Shown: in pieces, positions 27,297-38,575 of the stretch | How the letters are laid out: every line of letters begins with the position of its first letter | How positions within the stretch are numbered: the first letter of the stretch is position 1 | NCBI RefSeq assembly: GCF_007859945.1 | Contig: NZ_SJPQ01000001.1 | Coordinates: 930,001 to 994,000, forward strand | Direction: 5' to 3' | Length of the DNA stretch: 64,000 nucleotides | Source of the DNA: Pseudobythopirellula maris | Lineage (GTDB): Bacteria; Planctomycetota; Planctomycetia; Pirellulales; Lacipirellulaceae | Program-made: the position numbers and the translations under genes | The notes under the pieces: generated by a model | The model's input: only the letters and a program-made list of their open reading frames with translations | Told to the model about the DNA's origin: nothing | Databases searched by the model: none

Positions 27297-30125
27297 ATGT
27301 TTCGGCTCATACGCACCGCCACTTGCCTCGTTCTATTAGGAACCCCCTACGCGGGCGCCGTCGACCTCGAATCGTTCGAGTTCAACGACGCCAACGACAC
27401 GCCGCTGACCGCGGCTGTCAACACGGCCAACCCCGGCAACTTCTGGTTCTACGACGAGGAGGCGACCTCGCCGGACGACGAAACGACCGGCGACATCTCA
27501 GCCGTTCAGTCGGGTGCGTACCAGATCGTCACCGACAGCGCTTTCGCCACCGGCCTCGAGTCGCGGTTCCTCGACATAGCGAACGTCTCGAGCGGACAGG
27601 TTTACCTGTCCGCCACGTTTAGCGATTGGAACTTCAGCGAGTACGACGGCGAGACCACCGAGGAGTTCCGTCTCTCCTTCTTGGAAGACGACAGCGGCAC
27701 GAGCGGATCGACCGTGACGGCTCAAGTACGCATCAATCGCAACCCCGACACCGGCGCGATGGAACTGCTCGGCGAGGCGATCGGCACGGCCGGCTCGCAC
27801 GACATCGCTAACGTCGTGGAACTGCCCGACACCCTGAGCGAAGATTTCACCGTGGTCCTGGCGCTCGACAAAGACAGCGATAGCTTCGAGATCTTCTACA
27901 AGCAAGGCTCGGCGGCCTCGCAGGTGCTTGGCCTGGGCGGCGTGTCGCGTGTGCGTGACGGCAACTCGGTCCGGATGGTGACCGGCGACTTTGGCGTCGA
28001 GAACTTCTTGCCATTCTTGATCGACGAGTTCATCGACCTCGACCGTGTCGTGCTGAGCGACACGAACCCGCTGACCGACCTCGTCACGCTCGAAGTCGAC
28101 CGCGAAACCGGAGCCATGACGCTCAAGAACACCTCGGGAGCCGCCGTGCCGGGAGTCACCGGCGTGACGCTCGAGTCGGAGGTCGGCGCGATCGACTTGA
28201 CAGACTTTGCCGACTTCAGCGGCACGTTGGCTGACGGCCAGATGGTCGCGCTCGACTCGTCCCCCGACGGCGCCCCGGGGCTGTGGGTCCAGAACCCGGT
28301 GGAGGACGTGCGGGCCGAGCTGACGCTGTCGGGTGGGGGCGTGCGGACTTTGGACGTGAGCTTCATTGAGAACGGCGGCGACAAGTGGAGGGCGGGCGAT
28401 CTCAATTTTGACGGCGTCATCGACTCCGGCGATTACGCGATCCTCGCCGCCAACGCCGAGGCGACCCTCACCGGCTCACTGGCCGAGCAGTACCAGCTGG
28501 GCGACCTCAACAGCGACGGCCTCAACGACGCGGCCGACTTCGGGATCTTCAAAGCGGATTACATCGCCGCGAATGGCGAGGTGGCGTTCGCCCGGTTGGT
28601 CAGCGGCGTGCCCGAGCCCGGCTCCGCCGCCCTCGCCGCACTCGGGATGCTCGCATTGGGCATACGCCGTCGACGCGACGCGCGGATCCTTACTGAAACG
28701 CACACCTCTAAGAGCAGCACCATGACCCGAAGCACACGCAGCACGCCTGCCGTGACCCTGGCGGTTCTGGCCGTCGCCGCGTTGGCGGCCGGCCGCGCCG
28801 AGGCCGTCATCTTTGAGGACTTCCAGTTCAATGACACAGCGGGGACAGCAGTCGAGGGCGCGGCCAACAGCGCTAACTCCGGCAACCTGCTCGACGCCGA
28901 TGGCGATTCGATCGGCGTGGTCACAAATGGCTTGGGACAGCTCGATTTATCGGGGAAGGACAACGACCTATTCGGCACCCACTTCGTCGACATCGATCCG
29001 GCGTTCACCTCTGGGACGATCTTTGGCGTCATGGAGCTGACGTGGGACTTCCAGAGCGTGCTTGACACGACACAGAACGAAGAATTGCGGATCACCTTCG
29101 AGAACAATGACCCCCGAGGCACCGAGACGACGGCCGAATTCCAAATCATCCGCGACGACTCCGATCAGATGGTAGCTCTCGGCCAAGCGAACGGCACGGG
29201 CTCTACCGACTTTTCCAACCCCGTTCCGCTGATCGATGTCGGTCTCACCCAGAACGCCAAGTTCATCGCCGTCTTGAAGGCCGACCTCGACAACCGTGAG
29301 TACGAGTTGCTCTACTCCAGCAACGGGGGATCCTCGTTTAACTCCGCGGGCATCGCCTCGCTCTCGCCTTCACGCAACATCGAAGCGGTTCGTCTCGGCA
29401 TCAACAATGATTTTGTCGGTGACAACGTGTTGATCGACCGGTTCTTTGTCGCGGACGAACTGCCCTACGAGATCGATCCCGACAAACTGACCCTCATGGT
29501 CCATCCGCAGTCGGGTTACACGGCGATCGTCAACGAGACGGGCACCCCGTTTGAAATCGACCACTACCGCATTCTCAGCGACGACGGCTCGCTCTTGGTC
29601 GATGGCTGGCGGAGCCTGCAAGACCAGGCGATCGATGCGGTCGACGGCCCCGACGGCGGCTCGATCGCAGGCGACGGCGTGGGCGAAACCTGGACCGAGG
29701 CGGGCGGCTCCGACTCGGGGGTGCTCTCCGAGTCGTTCCTGCTCTCCGGTACGGCGTTTGATTCGGGCGTGTTGCACACGCTCGGCACGATCGTCGACCC
29801 CGACGACATCGGCTCACTCACCTTCGAGTACCGCGACGCCTCGACCGGCACGGTCTTCACAGGCGACGTGTCGCTCGATTCGCTCGGCCTGGGCGACTAC
29901 AACCTCGACGGCGTGGTCGACGCCGCCGACTTCACCGTGTGGCGCGACGACGCGTTCGGCGCCTTTGGCGCCCCTGGCGTGACGGCCTATTACGACGAAT
30001 GGGTGGACAACTACGGCGCTTCCTACGCCGCCGCGCCGCTGGCCGTGAGCGTGCCGGAACCGGGCGCAATGGTCATGGTCCTTCTCCTGCTAGCCGTGCC
30101 CGCACTGCGACGGCGAGTGGGCTGA
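27297..30125 (+). CDS. In-frame double protein: two PEP-CTERM/dockerin proteins without a stop between them
   Basis: 942 residues. The first half (1-462) has a signal peptide, a beta domain, dockerin-like loops (about 363-425) and an internal PEP-CTERM (VPEPGSAALAALGMLALG then RRRRDA). It is followed with no stop by a linker and a second signal peptide starting at Met476 (base 28722; VTLAVLAVAALAAGRAEA). The second half has a similar beta domain, a dockerin loop (DYNLDGVVDAADFTVWRDD) and a final PEP-CTERM (VPEPGAMVMVLLLLAVPA, RRRVG). The likeliest explanation is two tandem genes whose stop was lost or disrupted by a frameshift: TGA (28694-28696) and TAA sit just out of frame in the linker. 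The second ATG may still be used. AGGAG precedes the first start. Confidence 0.8.
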   Translation: MFRLIRTATCLVLLGTPYAGAVDLESFEFNDANDTPLTAAVNTANPGNFWFYDEEATSPDDETTGDISAVQSGAYQIVTDSAFATGLESRFLDIANVSSGQVYLSATFSDWNFSEYDGETTEEFRLSFLEDDSGTSGSTVTAQVRINRNPDTGAMELLGEAIGTAGSHDIANVVELPDTLSEDFTVVLALDKDSDSFEIFYKQGSAASQVLGLGGVSRVRDGNSVRMVTGDFGVENFLPFLIDEFIDLDRVVLSDTNPLTDLVTLEVDRETGAMTLKNTSGAAVPGVTGVTLESEVGAIDLTDFADFSGTLADGQMVALDSSPDGAPGLWVQNPVEDVRAELTLSGGGVRTLDVSFIENGGDKWRAGDLNFDGVIDSGDYAILAANAEATLTGSLAEQYQLGDLNSDGLNDAADFGIFKADYIAANGEVAFARLVSGVPEPGSAALAALGMLALGIRRRRDARILTETHTSKSSTMTRSTRSTPAVTLAVLAVAALAAGRAEAVIFEDFQFNDTAGTAVEGAANSANSGNLLDADGDSIGVVTNGLGQLDLSGKDNDLFGTHFVDIDPAFTSGTIFGVMELTWDFQSVLDTTQNEELRITFENNDPRGTETTAEFQIIRDDSDQMVALGQANGTGSTDFSNPVPLIDVGLTQNAKFIAVLKADLDNREYELLYSSNGGSSFNSAGIASLSPSRNIEAVRLGINNDFVGDNVLIDRFFVADELPYEIDPDKLTLMVHPQSGYTAIVNETGTPFEIDHYRILSDDGSLLVDGWRSLQDQAIDAVDGPDGGSIAGDGVGETWTEAGGSDSGVLSESFLLSGTAFDSGVLHTLGTIVDPDDIGSLTFEYRDASTGTVFTGDVSLDSLGLGDYNLDGVVDAADFTVWRDDAFGAFGAPGVTAYYDEWVDNYGASYAAAPLAVSVPEPGAMVMVLLLLAVPALRRRVG

Positions 30126-30159
30126 CCAGCCCGCTTCGTCAGATCCAACGGTTTCTCTC

Positions 30160-30203
30160 ACGCCATGCCGACCGGCTCCCGCCGGTCGGCATGGCGTTTT
30201 TTC
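30160..30203 (+). terminator. Strong intrinsic terminator after the GGT/M14/PEP-CTERM operon
   Basis: A perfect 17-bp stem (acgccatgccgaccggc, loop tccc, exact complement) is followed by TTTTTT. It lies 35 bases after the double PEP-CTERM gene and ends that operon. Confidence 0.93.
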
Positions 30204-30289
30204 GTCCATGGTTTATGACTATATCGCTGCTGTCTGAGTGCGTCTCTTTGTACGCCTGCAGCTGATTGCCCTAGCCCCTTCAAAGAGGG

Positions 30290-30938
30290 AATCTCTCGGC
30301 CGAGTCGAGGTGTCGGAACGCCGGGCCTGCAAGGTTCTCGGTCAGCCCCGTAGCACGCAGCGTCGGGCGAAGCGAATCCCGAGTGACGAGCCGCGTCTGG
30401 TGCGTCGGATGGCGCAGCTGGCGAACGGCTCGTGCTTGCGACTGCGGCCGGCGTTCAAGAACCACCTCTGGAGCAACGGCTTCGTGCACGACCGCACGAC
30501 CGCACGAGCGACGGCCGGGCGTTTCGGGATGCTGACGCTGATCGATGAGCGCAAGAGAGTGCCTGGCGATCGATGTGGCGCGCAGGCTCAGGCACGCCGA
30601 CGTGTGGGAGCGGCTGAGCGACCTGTTTGCGGGTCGAGGCGTGCCCAAATACATTCGCAGCGACAACGGCTCGGAGTTCACGGCCAAGGTGGTGCGAAAT
30701 GGCTCGAGCGAACCGGCGTGAAGACGCGGTTCATCGAGCCGGGCAGCCCTTGGGAGAACGGCCACTGCGTTAACTTCAACGGCAAGTTGCGGGACCAGCT
30801 GCTCGCCCGAGAGCAGCTCGACTCGCTGCTGGAAGCCAGCGTGCTCCTCGAGCGTAGGCGGCGGCACTACAACACGGTCAGGCCCCACAGCTCGCTGGGC
30901 TGCCGGATCCCTTCGCCCGCCTGCAATCAGCTTGCGTA
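30290..30938 (+). pseudogene. Degenerate IS3-family transposase remnant
   Basis: Three pieces in alternating frames rebuild an IS3 OrfB. They are SERRACKVLGQPRSTQRR (HTH_21, near 30310); a rightward-shifted piece with ECLAIDVARRL and YIRSDNGSEF (30550-30700); and, back in the first frame, WLERTGVKTRFIEPGSPWEN, then NFNGKLRDQLL and a [11 protein letters not shown] end. Asp, Asp and Glu of the DDE site are all still visible, but at least two frameshifts and the missing OrfA make it inactive. No terminal inverted repeats were identified. It lies directly upstream of a DUF1559 gene and may have altered its promoter. Confidence 0.85.
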
Positions 30939-31022
30939 GTGTTTCTGGCGAGGCTTTGCGTAGCGAGCTATACTTCGGTTCCGCAATCACTGCCCAAGAA
31001 ACAGAGCACGCGGTTCTCCGCT

Positions 31023-32036
31023 ATGCCCGCGAAGCATACTCCCCGCCGACTGTACGCACGCGCGTTTACTCTTGTCGAGCTGCTGGTCGTCATCGCGATC
31101 ATCGGCGTGCTCGTGGGGCTGTTGCTTCCGGCGGTCCAGTCCGCCCGCGAGGCGGCGAGACTCGCCCAATGCAAGAGCCACCTCCGCAACCTTGGCTTGG
31201 CTACGCTTCAGTTGCACGAAGCAACGGGCGCATTCCCGCCAGCCCGATTGAGGGCACGCAACGACTATGACGATCACGCTTGCGAGTCTTCGGAGCCGTC
31301 GTGGTTAGTGAGAATCTTGCCCTATCTGGAAGAGGGCTCGATCGCCAGCGAATGGGATTTGTACGCCCCCTACGACCGGCACGCCCCGCGGCTCCGTGAG
31401 TTCGTCTCCCCGCTGTTTGTGTGCCCGTCACGCAGGGCCGTCCACGAGTCGGTGATTCCCTCGGGCAACTTCACGAACGAAACCTTCTACCCCTGCGGTT
31501 GCAGCTCGTTCGAATCCGTCTGGCTAGTCGGCGGCGCCACAGGCGATTACGCCGCCAATCATGGCGACTACACCGGCGGCTCTTACGCCGATGAGTATTC
31601 CTACTGGCGCGGCGGCAACGGCACAGGCGTGATCATCTCGAGCCGCCCGGTTTGCCGCGATGGCCTCTCTGCCGGTTGGCTCGACAAGGTCCGGATGAAA
31701 GACTTGGTCGACGGCGTGAGCCACACGGCATTGGTGGGTGAAATGCATGTGCCCGCCGGGCGACTGGCGCAGGCGCCGGAGAACGGGCCGATGTACAACG
31801 GCCGCGACCTGCCGGCGTTCGCCCGCATCGGTGGTCCCGGGATCGGTATTGCTCGCGGGCCAGGCGACAACAGCGTCCCCGTGCTCGGATTCGGCAGCTG
31901 GCACCTTGGGGTCTGTCCTTTCGTCATGTCCGACGGAGCGGTCCGACTCGTGTCCAGCGAAATCGACACCCCAACCCTCGCCTCCATGTGCCGGCGCGAC
32001 GACGAATATGAGATCGAATACGGACGGCATTTCTGA
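31023..32036 (+). CDS. DUF1559 domain protein with prepilin-type N-terminus
   Basis: 337 residues. Residues about 13-34 form the prepilin segment ([20 protein letters not shown]), followed by [20 protein letters not shown]. The body is Cys-rich in the middle (YPCGCSSFE). The C-terminal DUF1559 signature is weaker: [16 protein letters not shown] replaces HPGG. ATG at 31023 is chosen; the frame opens at 30939 inside the IS remnant. The next gene, a lipoprotein, overlaps its end by 29 bases, so the two are coupled, as in the 1.9-3.6 kb pair. Confidence 0.9.
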   Translation: MPAKHTPRRLYARAFTLVELLVVIAIIGVLVGLLLPAVQSAREAARLAQCKSHLRNLGLATLQLHEATGAFPPARLRARNDYDDHACESSEPSWLVRILPYLEEGSIASEWDLYAPYDRHAPRLREFVSPLFVCPSRRAVHESVIPSGNFTNETFYPCGCSSFESVWLVGGATGDYAANHGDYTGGSYADEYSYWRGGNGTGVIISSRPVCRDGLSAGWLDKVRMKDLVDGVSHTALVGEMHVPAGRLAQAPENGPMYNGRDLPAFARIGGPGIGIARGPGDNSVPVLGFGSWHLGVCPFVMSDGAVRLVSSEIDTPTLASMCRRDDEYEIEYGRHF

Positions 32037-32508
32037 TCGGGCCACGCTCCGCAGCACAGGTCAACTCGGCGCCTCGGTGGCCGCGTTGCTTGTCGCCGGG
32101 ATTCTCGCATCCGCCGGCTGCGATGACGGCCGCCCGCCACGCTATCCCGTGCGCGGCAAAGTGGAGTTCGTGGGCGGGGGAACCGTCCGCCACGCAACGA
32201 TCGAGTTCGTGCCGACAACGCCCGGCCCCTCGCCACGAGGCAAGGTCGACGCCGCGGGTAACTTCCGGTTGGGAACCTACGACGACGCCGACGGCGCGCC
32301 TGCGGGTAAGTATCAGGTGGTGGTCATCCAACCGATGCCGCCCGTTTCGCCCACGGCGGCTGACCAGCTAGGCGAAGAGCACGCTTCGCATGCGGCGAGC
32401 TTCAAGGTCGTGCACCTCAAGCACGCATCGCCAAGCACCAGCGGTTTGACGGCCGAAGTAGAAGCAACCGGCAAGAACGAAATGACGATCGTCGTAGAAG
32501 CGAACTGA
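32008..32508 (+). CDS. Small lipoprotein, transthyretin-like, partner of DUF1559
   Basis: 166 residues. The hydrophobic N-terminus ends in a lipobox (LASAGC). The core [16 protein letters not shown] and [14 protein letters not shown] follows the pattern of small beta-sandwich lipoproteins (carboxypeptidase-regulatory-like) found after DUF1559 genes. It starts within the last 29 bases of that gene, indicating translational coupling. It is predicted to sit in a membrane facing the periplasm. The function is unknown. Confidence 0.82.
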   Translation: MRSNTDGISDRATLRSTGQLGASVAALLVAGILASAGCDDGRPPRYPVRGKVEFVGGGTVRHATIEFVPTTPGPSPRGKVDAAGNFRLGTYDDADGAPAGKYQVVVIQPMPPVSPTAADQLGEEHASHAASFKVVHLKHASPSTSGLTAEVEATGKNEMTIVVEAN

Positions 32509-32607
32509 TCCCCCTCGCTCGGAAGGGCCCCACGCATTGAAGGCCAGCTAGCCGCCGCACTTTTAGGGGAGCAACCGGCCGCCCCTCAATCGCGCGTTCT
32601 ATAAAAG

Positions 32608-32681
<74 letters not shown>

Positions 32682-33225
32682 AAGTCGCTGAATCACATAG
32701 GGTTGCGTCGCGGGCGGTCTGGGTCAAGAACCATTGGCGGTTTCCTGCTGCTATCGGAGGGGCAATTGGTGGGACGACTTAGCTAAAATCGCCCGACGCC
32801 CCCTCCCTTAGGCCCATCGCCTAGCTTGGACTTAAGCGCCAGTTGGAGCTCATGACCTGATCTGATCGCCAGCAATTTTTTTTGCATTCCCGGTCGTTCA
32901 AGTTCTCAATCTATTGATTACCGATCCTCGCCTCCAAGATTAGCGGCCAGGATTCAATCAGTAGCGCTGATCGATCAATCGCTGTATTGGGATCTCTATC
33001 CTGGCCTAGCACGATAGGCATTTCGACTGCCGGCGCAACCGGAACGACCCGTCGAATGGGCCTCGGCGAGGTACGAGAGCGGCCGCATTTCTGTGTGCTT
33101 GGCCGTCCTTTGGCGATATCTGACGTAGCTTTCAGATGGTGTCGAGACGCATCCGCATCGGTGGCCAGCCGCACGCACCAGTCGCTACTTTGCCTTCTAC
33201 CATGCCCACCCGGGAGCCTATCTTC
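32682..33225. other. Intergenic region, nothing recognised
   Basis: About 540 bases between the divergent tRNA and VWA genes. An A/T run (attttttttt) occurs near 32876. No gene, repeat or convincing terminator was seen. Confidence 0.4.
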
Positions 33226-34722
33226 ATGGCCCGATTGCTCGCCTGCTTCGCTCTGCTGTTTCTGGTAGCGGAAGCAAATCCCGCTTCCGCCGGCTACCCT
33301 GAAGTCCTGTTCGTTTTGGATTCTTCGGGCAGCATGAACGAGCCGGCGGGAGACGAGCGGAAGATCGACGCCGCGAAGCGGGTGATGAACCAGATCGTTC
33401 CCGGGCTTGAGCCGGAAGTGCGTGTGGGACTCGTGGCCTATGGTCACCGCACGCCGGGCAGTTGCTCCGACGTGGAGACGTTGATCGCTGCGGGGAGCGA
33501 TGATCGCTCGGCGTTGCTCGCACGGGTCGCCGCTCTCGAGCCGCGAGGCAAGACCCCAATCACCAAGGCGATCTTAGCGGCAGCTAGCCAGACCAAGGGT
33601 CGTGATGTCGAGACGAGTCTCGTGCTCGTGAGCGACGGGATCGAGACGTGCGGAGGCGACCCGTGCGCCGTGGTCCGCCAACTCAAGGAAGCCGGGGCTA
33701 GGCTCGTGGTCCACACGGTTGGATTCAACGTCGGCCCGGCGGCTGCTTCGCAACTCGCATGCTTGGCGTCGACAGGCGGAGGGGAATACTTTGACGCGTC
33801 AGACGGCGACTCGCTGCTCGCCGCGCTCGAGAACGTCAGCCAAGAGATCGCCGAGAAAGTTGAGGCGGCCCGCATCGAGTCGGTCGCCGCCGAAACGGGC
33901 CTCGGGAAGATCGAACTCTCAATGCCCTACGATTCGGCTCAGAGTTTAGAGGCGATCCAGATCAACCGTGTGGCCGACGGCCGACGAATCAAGGTGATCA
34001 GGCAGGTCGAGCCCGACTCTCTCCACCCGTTGCCCGCCGGCGAGTACGCCTTGGTCGCGTGGTTCGCTATCCCCAATCACGGCGAGCCGACTCGCTCTGA
34101 ACTCGGCAGGGTGACCGTCCGCAAGGGAGAGACCACGGGGCTCGAACTAGGGGCAATCGCGCTGAATTTGCCCGAGGACCTGACTTACGCCGAATGGAGT
34201 GACCGGGTCAACATCGAGGAGGTGGCGATCTACGACGCAGGCTCCGACAACTTGGTGGCGAGCGTGCTGGACAACGGCAACGGTTTCTACAACTACCTCG
34301 ACAAGCCCGTGCCGGCCGGGGTTTACGATGTGAGATTCCGCTACAAGAGCGGCGTGGGAGAGCTGACGACCGTCGCCCGCCAAATCGTCGTCAAGCCGGG
34401 CCGCACGGCTACGGCGACGCTCGACAGCGGCATCCGCGTGCAGCGGGGCGATAAGAGTCTGATGGGCTGGCGGCTCTTTCGCCGCACCCACGCCACGGCG
34501 GACGCCGCCGAAGACGGCGCCGCCTTGCAAGCCCAGCGCGAGCTTGTGCTCGTGACTAAGCGGAGCTGGGACAAGGCCGACCAACTCTACTTCCCGTACC
34601 TCGTCCCGCCGGGAGAGTTTGACATCGAGGCGGACATAAAAGGCATGGACGAGCCGCTTCCGGTAGCCAACGGAGTCACGATCGAGCCGGGCAGATTGCT
34701 CGAGTTTGACATGGGCTTGTGA
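33226..34722 (+). CDS. Secreted von Willebrand factor A domain protein
   Basis: 498 residues. A signal peptide (ending NPASAG) is followed by a VWA domain (residues about 22-200) with an intact MIDAS: DSSGSMN, then TPITKAI and SDGIETCGGDPC. The last 300 residues are beta-rich and appear to contain repeated immunoglobulin-like units (LPAGEYALVAWF and VPAGVYDVRFRY are similar segments). It probably binds a protein or polymer through a metal ion in the periplasm or outside. ATG at 33226 has GGGAG upstream and directly precedes the signal peptide; earlier ATGs at 33202 and 33136 are less likely. Confidence 0.88.
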   Translation: MARLLACFALLFLVAEANPASAGYPEVLFVLDSSGSMNEPAGDERKIDAAKRVMNQIVPGLEPEVRVGLVAYGHRTPGSCSDVETLIAAGSDDRSALLARVAALEPRGKTPITKAILAAASQTKGRDVETSLVLVSDGIETCGGDPCAVVRQLKEAGARLVVHTVGFNVGPAAASQLACLASTGGGEYFDASDGDSLLAALENVSQEIAEKVEAARIESVAAETGLGKIELSMPYDSAQSLEAIQINRVADGRRIKVIRQVEPDSLHPLPAGEYALVAWFAIPNHGEPTRSELGRVTVRKGETTGLELGAIALNLPEDLTYAEWSDRVNIEEVAIYDAGSDNLVASVLDNGNGFYNYLDKPVPAGVYDVRFRYKSGVGELTTVARQIVVKPGRTATATLDSGIRVQRGDKSLMGWRLFRRTHATADAAEDGAALQAQRELVLVTKRSWDKADQLYFPYLVPPGEFDIEADIKGMDEPLPVANGVTIEPGRLLEFDMGL

Positions 34723-34776
34723 GCACGCCGGGCAGTATGGGCTCCGCACGCGGCCACGCTATGCTTCTAAGCGGGC

Positions 34777-35577
34777 TCACGCCGCTGCGCGTCGGCTGCT
34801 GCAGCGTGCGACGAACGCCGCGTAGTCGGCCGGGGTGTCGATGCCGCCCGTGGCCTTGTCGACCAGGCCGACCCGGATTGTCTCGCCCGCCTCAAGCACG
34901 CGGAGCTGTTCGAGCTTTTCGGTCTGCTCGAGCCGCGAAGGGGGCAGATCGCCCAACCGTTCGAGGAACGCGCGGCGGTAAGCGTATAGGCCCAGGTGCT
35001 GCAGGCAGCTCGGCTCGTCGCCCGGTTGGGGATCGCGTGCGTACGGGATCGGGCTGCGGCTGAAGTAGAGCGCGCGACCGGCCGAGTCGAGGACCACCTT
35101 CACCACTGACGGGTCGGCGATCCGCTCCGGATCGCTCAGCGGCGCGGCTACGGTGCCCATCGGGCATGAAGGGTCGGCGAGCATTTGGTCGATCAGCAGG
35201 TCGACCGACCGCGGGTCGAACTCCGGCTCGTCTCCTTGCAGGTTGACGAAAAGGTCAAACCCGGGCAAAGAGCGGGCGGCTTCAGCGACACGGTCGGCGC
35301 CGCTCTGACAGTCGGGGCTCGTCATCACGCAGCGGCCGCCGAAAGCAAGCACTTCACGCTCGATCTCGGGGTGATCGGTCGCCACGACCACCGCCGAGGA
35401 ACGCTCTGCCTGCAGGGCGACCTCGTAGGTGTGCTGGATGATCGAGCGGCCGGTCTCGTTGAGGAGCATCTTGCGCGGCAGCCGCGTCGACTCCAACCGG
35501 GCCGGGATCACCACACACGCCCCCTGGCTGGGGAGCGACAATGAGACAGGAACTTCGGTGCGGTGCGATGCGTCCAT
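34777..35577 (-). CDS. kdsB: 3-deoxy-manno-octulosonate cytidylyltransferase
   Basis: 266 residues, the normal size. It has the nucleotidyltransferase start CVVIPARLESTRLPRKML, VVVATDHPEI, NLQGDEPEFDP, YFSRSPIPYAR and GLYAYRR...LPPSRLEQTEKLEQLR, all KdsB signatures. It activates Kdo with CTP to CMP-Kdo for lipopolysaccharide core synthesis in the cytoplasm, which supports an outer membrane with LPS. ATG at 35577 gives the family-length product; the longer open frame reaches into glmS. Confidence 0.95.
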   Translation of the reverse strand: MDASHRTEVPVSLSLPSQGACVVIPARLESTRLPRKMLLNETGRSIIQHTYEVALQAERSSAVVVATDHPEIEREVLAFGGRCVMTSPDCQSGADRVAEAARSLPGFDLFVNLQGDEPEFDPRSVDLLIDQMLADPSCPMGTVAAPLSDPERIADPSVVKVVLDSAGRALYFSRSPIPYARDPQPGDEPSCLQHLGLYAYRRAFLERLGDLPPSRLEQTEKLEQLRVLEAGETIRVGLVDKATGGIDTPADYAAFVARCSSRRAAA

Positions 35578-35706
35578 GCTTCGCCTCGGTAGTGGGGTGA
35601 CTGCTTTTTGTTGGCGTCGGGCGCCGAATACGGGCGTCATCTTTACCCGAAACGCCCGGTTCAGAGTAGGTCGAAGCCAATCCGTTTGCCTGAAGTGTCT
35701 AAAACA

Positions 35707-35783
35707 GGCGAGCCGGCGGCGTGAGCCGCCGGAGGGAAGCGGGTACCCTGGGCACTGCGGGGGCTCACGCCCGCCGGCTCGCC
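35707..35783. repeat. Palindromic element, copy 1 (GGCGAGCCGGCGGC...GCCGGCTCGCC)
   Basis: The left arm ggcgagccggcggcgtgagc and right arm gctcacgcccgccggctcgc are inverted repeats around about 35 bases. A second full copy is at 37785-37871 and a right half at 50282-50305. All are outside genes, so it looks like a REP-type family. Confidence 0.8.
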
Positions 35784-35904
35784 GGCTGCGATGACCGCTG
35801 CGGAATGACGTAGGCCTAAACCGCGTCGGGGCGTAGAATCGAGCGGTTGCCGCTGCTAGCAGGCCGCGGCTGGGATCCGATCTGTGGGGGTTGAATAGAC
35901 GCTT

Positions 35905-37779
<1,875 letters not shown>

Positions 37780-37784
37780 CCGTT

Positions 37785-37871
37785 GGCGAGCCGGCGGGCA
37801 TGAGCCCTCGGTGGCTGATGTGCCGTTGCGTAGCGTAAGCTACTCCGGGGGCTTACGCCCGCCGGCTCGCC
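37785..37871. repeat. Palindromic element, copy 2
   Basis: The same family as 35707-35783, with arms ggcgagccggcgggcatgag and gcttacgcccgccggctcgc around a different middle. It occupies the whole gap between the convergent glmS and Nudix genes and could act as a two-way terminator. Confidence 0.85.
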
Positions 37872-38383
37872 TAGTGCGTTGCTGCCCAGCGGAGCAACAT
37901 GACGAGCGTCTTCGCGTCTTCGATACGGCCGTCGTGGCACATGGCTAACGCTTCGCTGAGCGGAACGATGTGGTTCTCGATCTCTTCGCCAGGCTCGCGT
38001 GCGGCGGGCCCCTCCGACAAGTCTTGGGCGACGAACGCGTGCATCCGCTCGCTGAGGATGCCGGGCGACATCCAAAACGGCGGCGTCGGCTCAATGCGGC
38101 CGGCCCGGTAGCCGGTCTCCTCGATCAGCTCACGGCGGGCGCATTCGATCGGCGGCTCGGGGGGTTCGAGCGTTCCGGCTGGCAGCTCGAGGAGAGTATC
38201 GTCGACCGCGATGCGGCGGTTGCGGATCAGGCAGACCCGCCCCCCCGCTAGCAGCGGCAGGATCACCACGGCGCCGGGGTGCTCCACCACTTGCCTCGGC
38301 CGCTCGTCGCCGCTTGCGGTTGTTTGCAATCGCTCGACCACACGGAAGCGAGAGGTTTCTAGCAGCACATTTTTTTCTTCCAT
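37871..38383 (-). CDS. Nudix hydrolase, ADP-ribose pyrophosphatase-like
   Basis: 170 residues. A complete Nudix box is visible: Gly of GTLEPP, Glu, then RELIEETGY (GX5EX7REUXEEXGU pattern). The upstream VVILPLLAGGRVCLIRNRR and LLELPAGTL and downstream PPFWMSPGILSERMHAF match the ADP-ribose pyrophosphatase (NudF-like) group. It would hydrolyse ADP-ribose or a similar nucleoside diphosphate sugar in the cytoplasm. It ends at the palindromic element shared with glmS. Confidence 0.9.
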   Translation of the reverse strand: MEEKNVLLETSRFRVVERLQTTASGDERPRQVVEHPGAVVILPLLAGGRVCLIRNRRIAVDDTLLELPAGTLEPPEPPIECARRELIEETGYRAGRIEPTPPFWMSPGILSERMHAFVAQDLSEGPAAREPGEEIENHIVPLSEALAMCHDGRIEDAKTLVMLLRWAATH

Positions 38384-38575
38384 CGCAGCGGTTATTCGAC
38401 AGGGGGTGGGGGGATATTTGCGGGGGTCTCACCAGGTTGCTACGATAACTTTTGCGGCCGTTAGTGGCGACGCGTACGCCTCTGGCGGTTGCTTCGGAAC
38501 GAGACGAGACGAGCCGGCGTCTATCTCTGGTCTGGCTCCCCCCCCCCGCAGGGCGGTACGCGCGGCTTCCATTCT

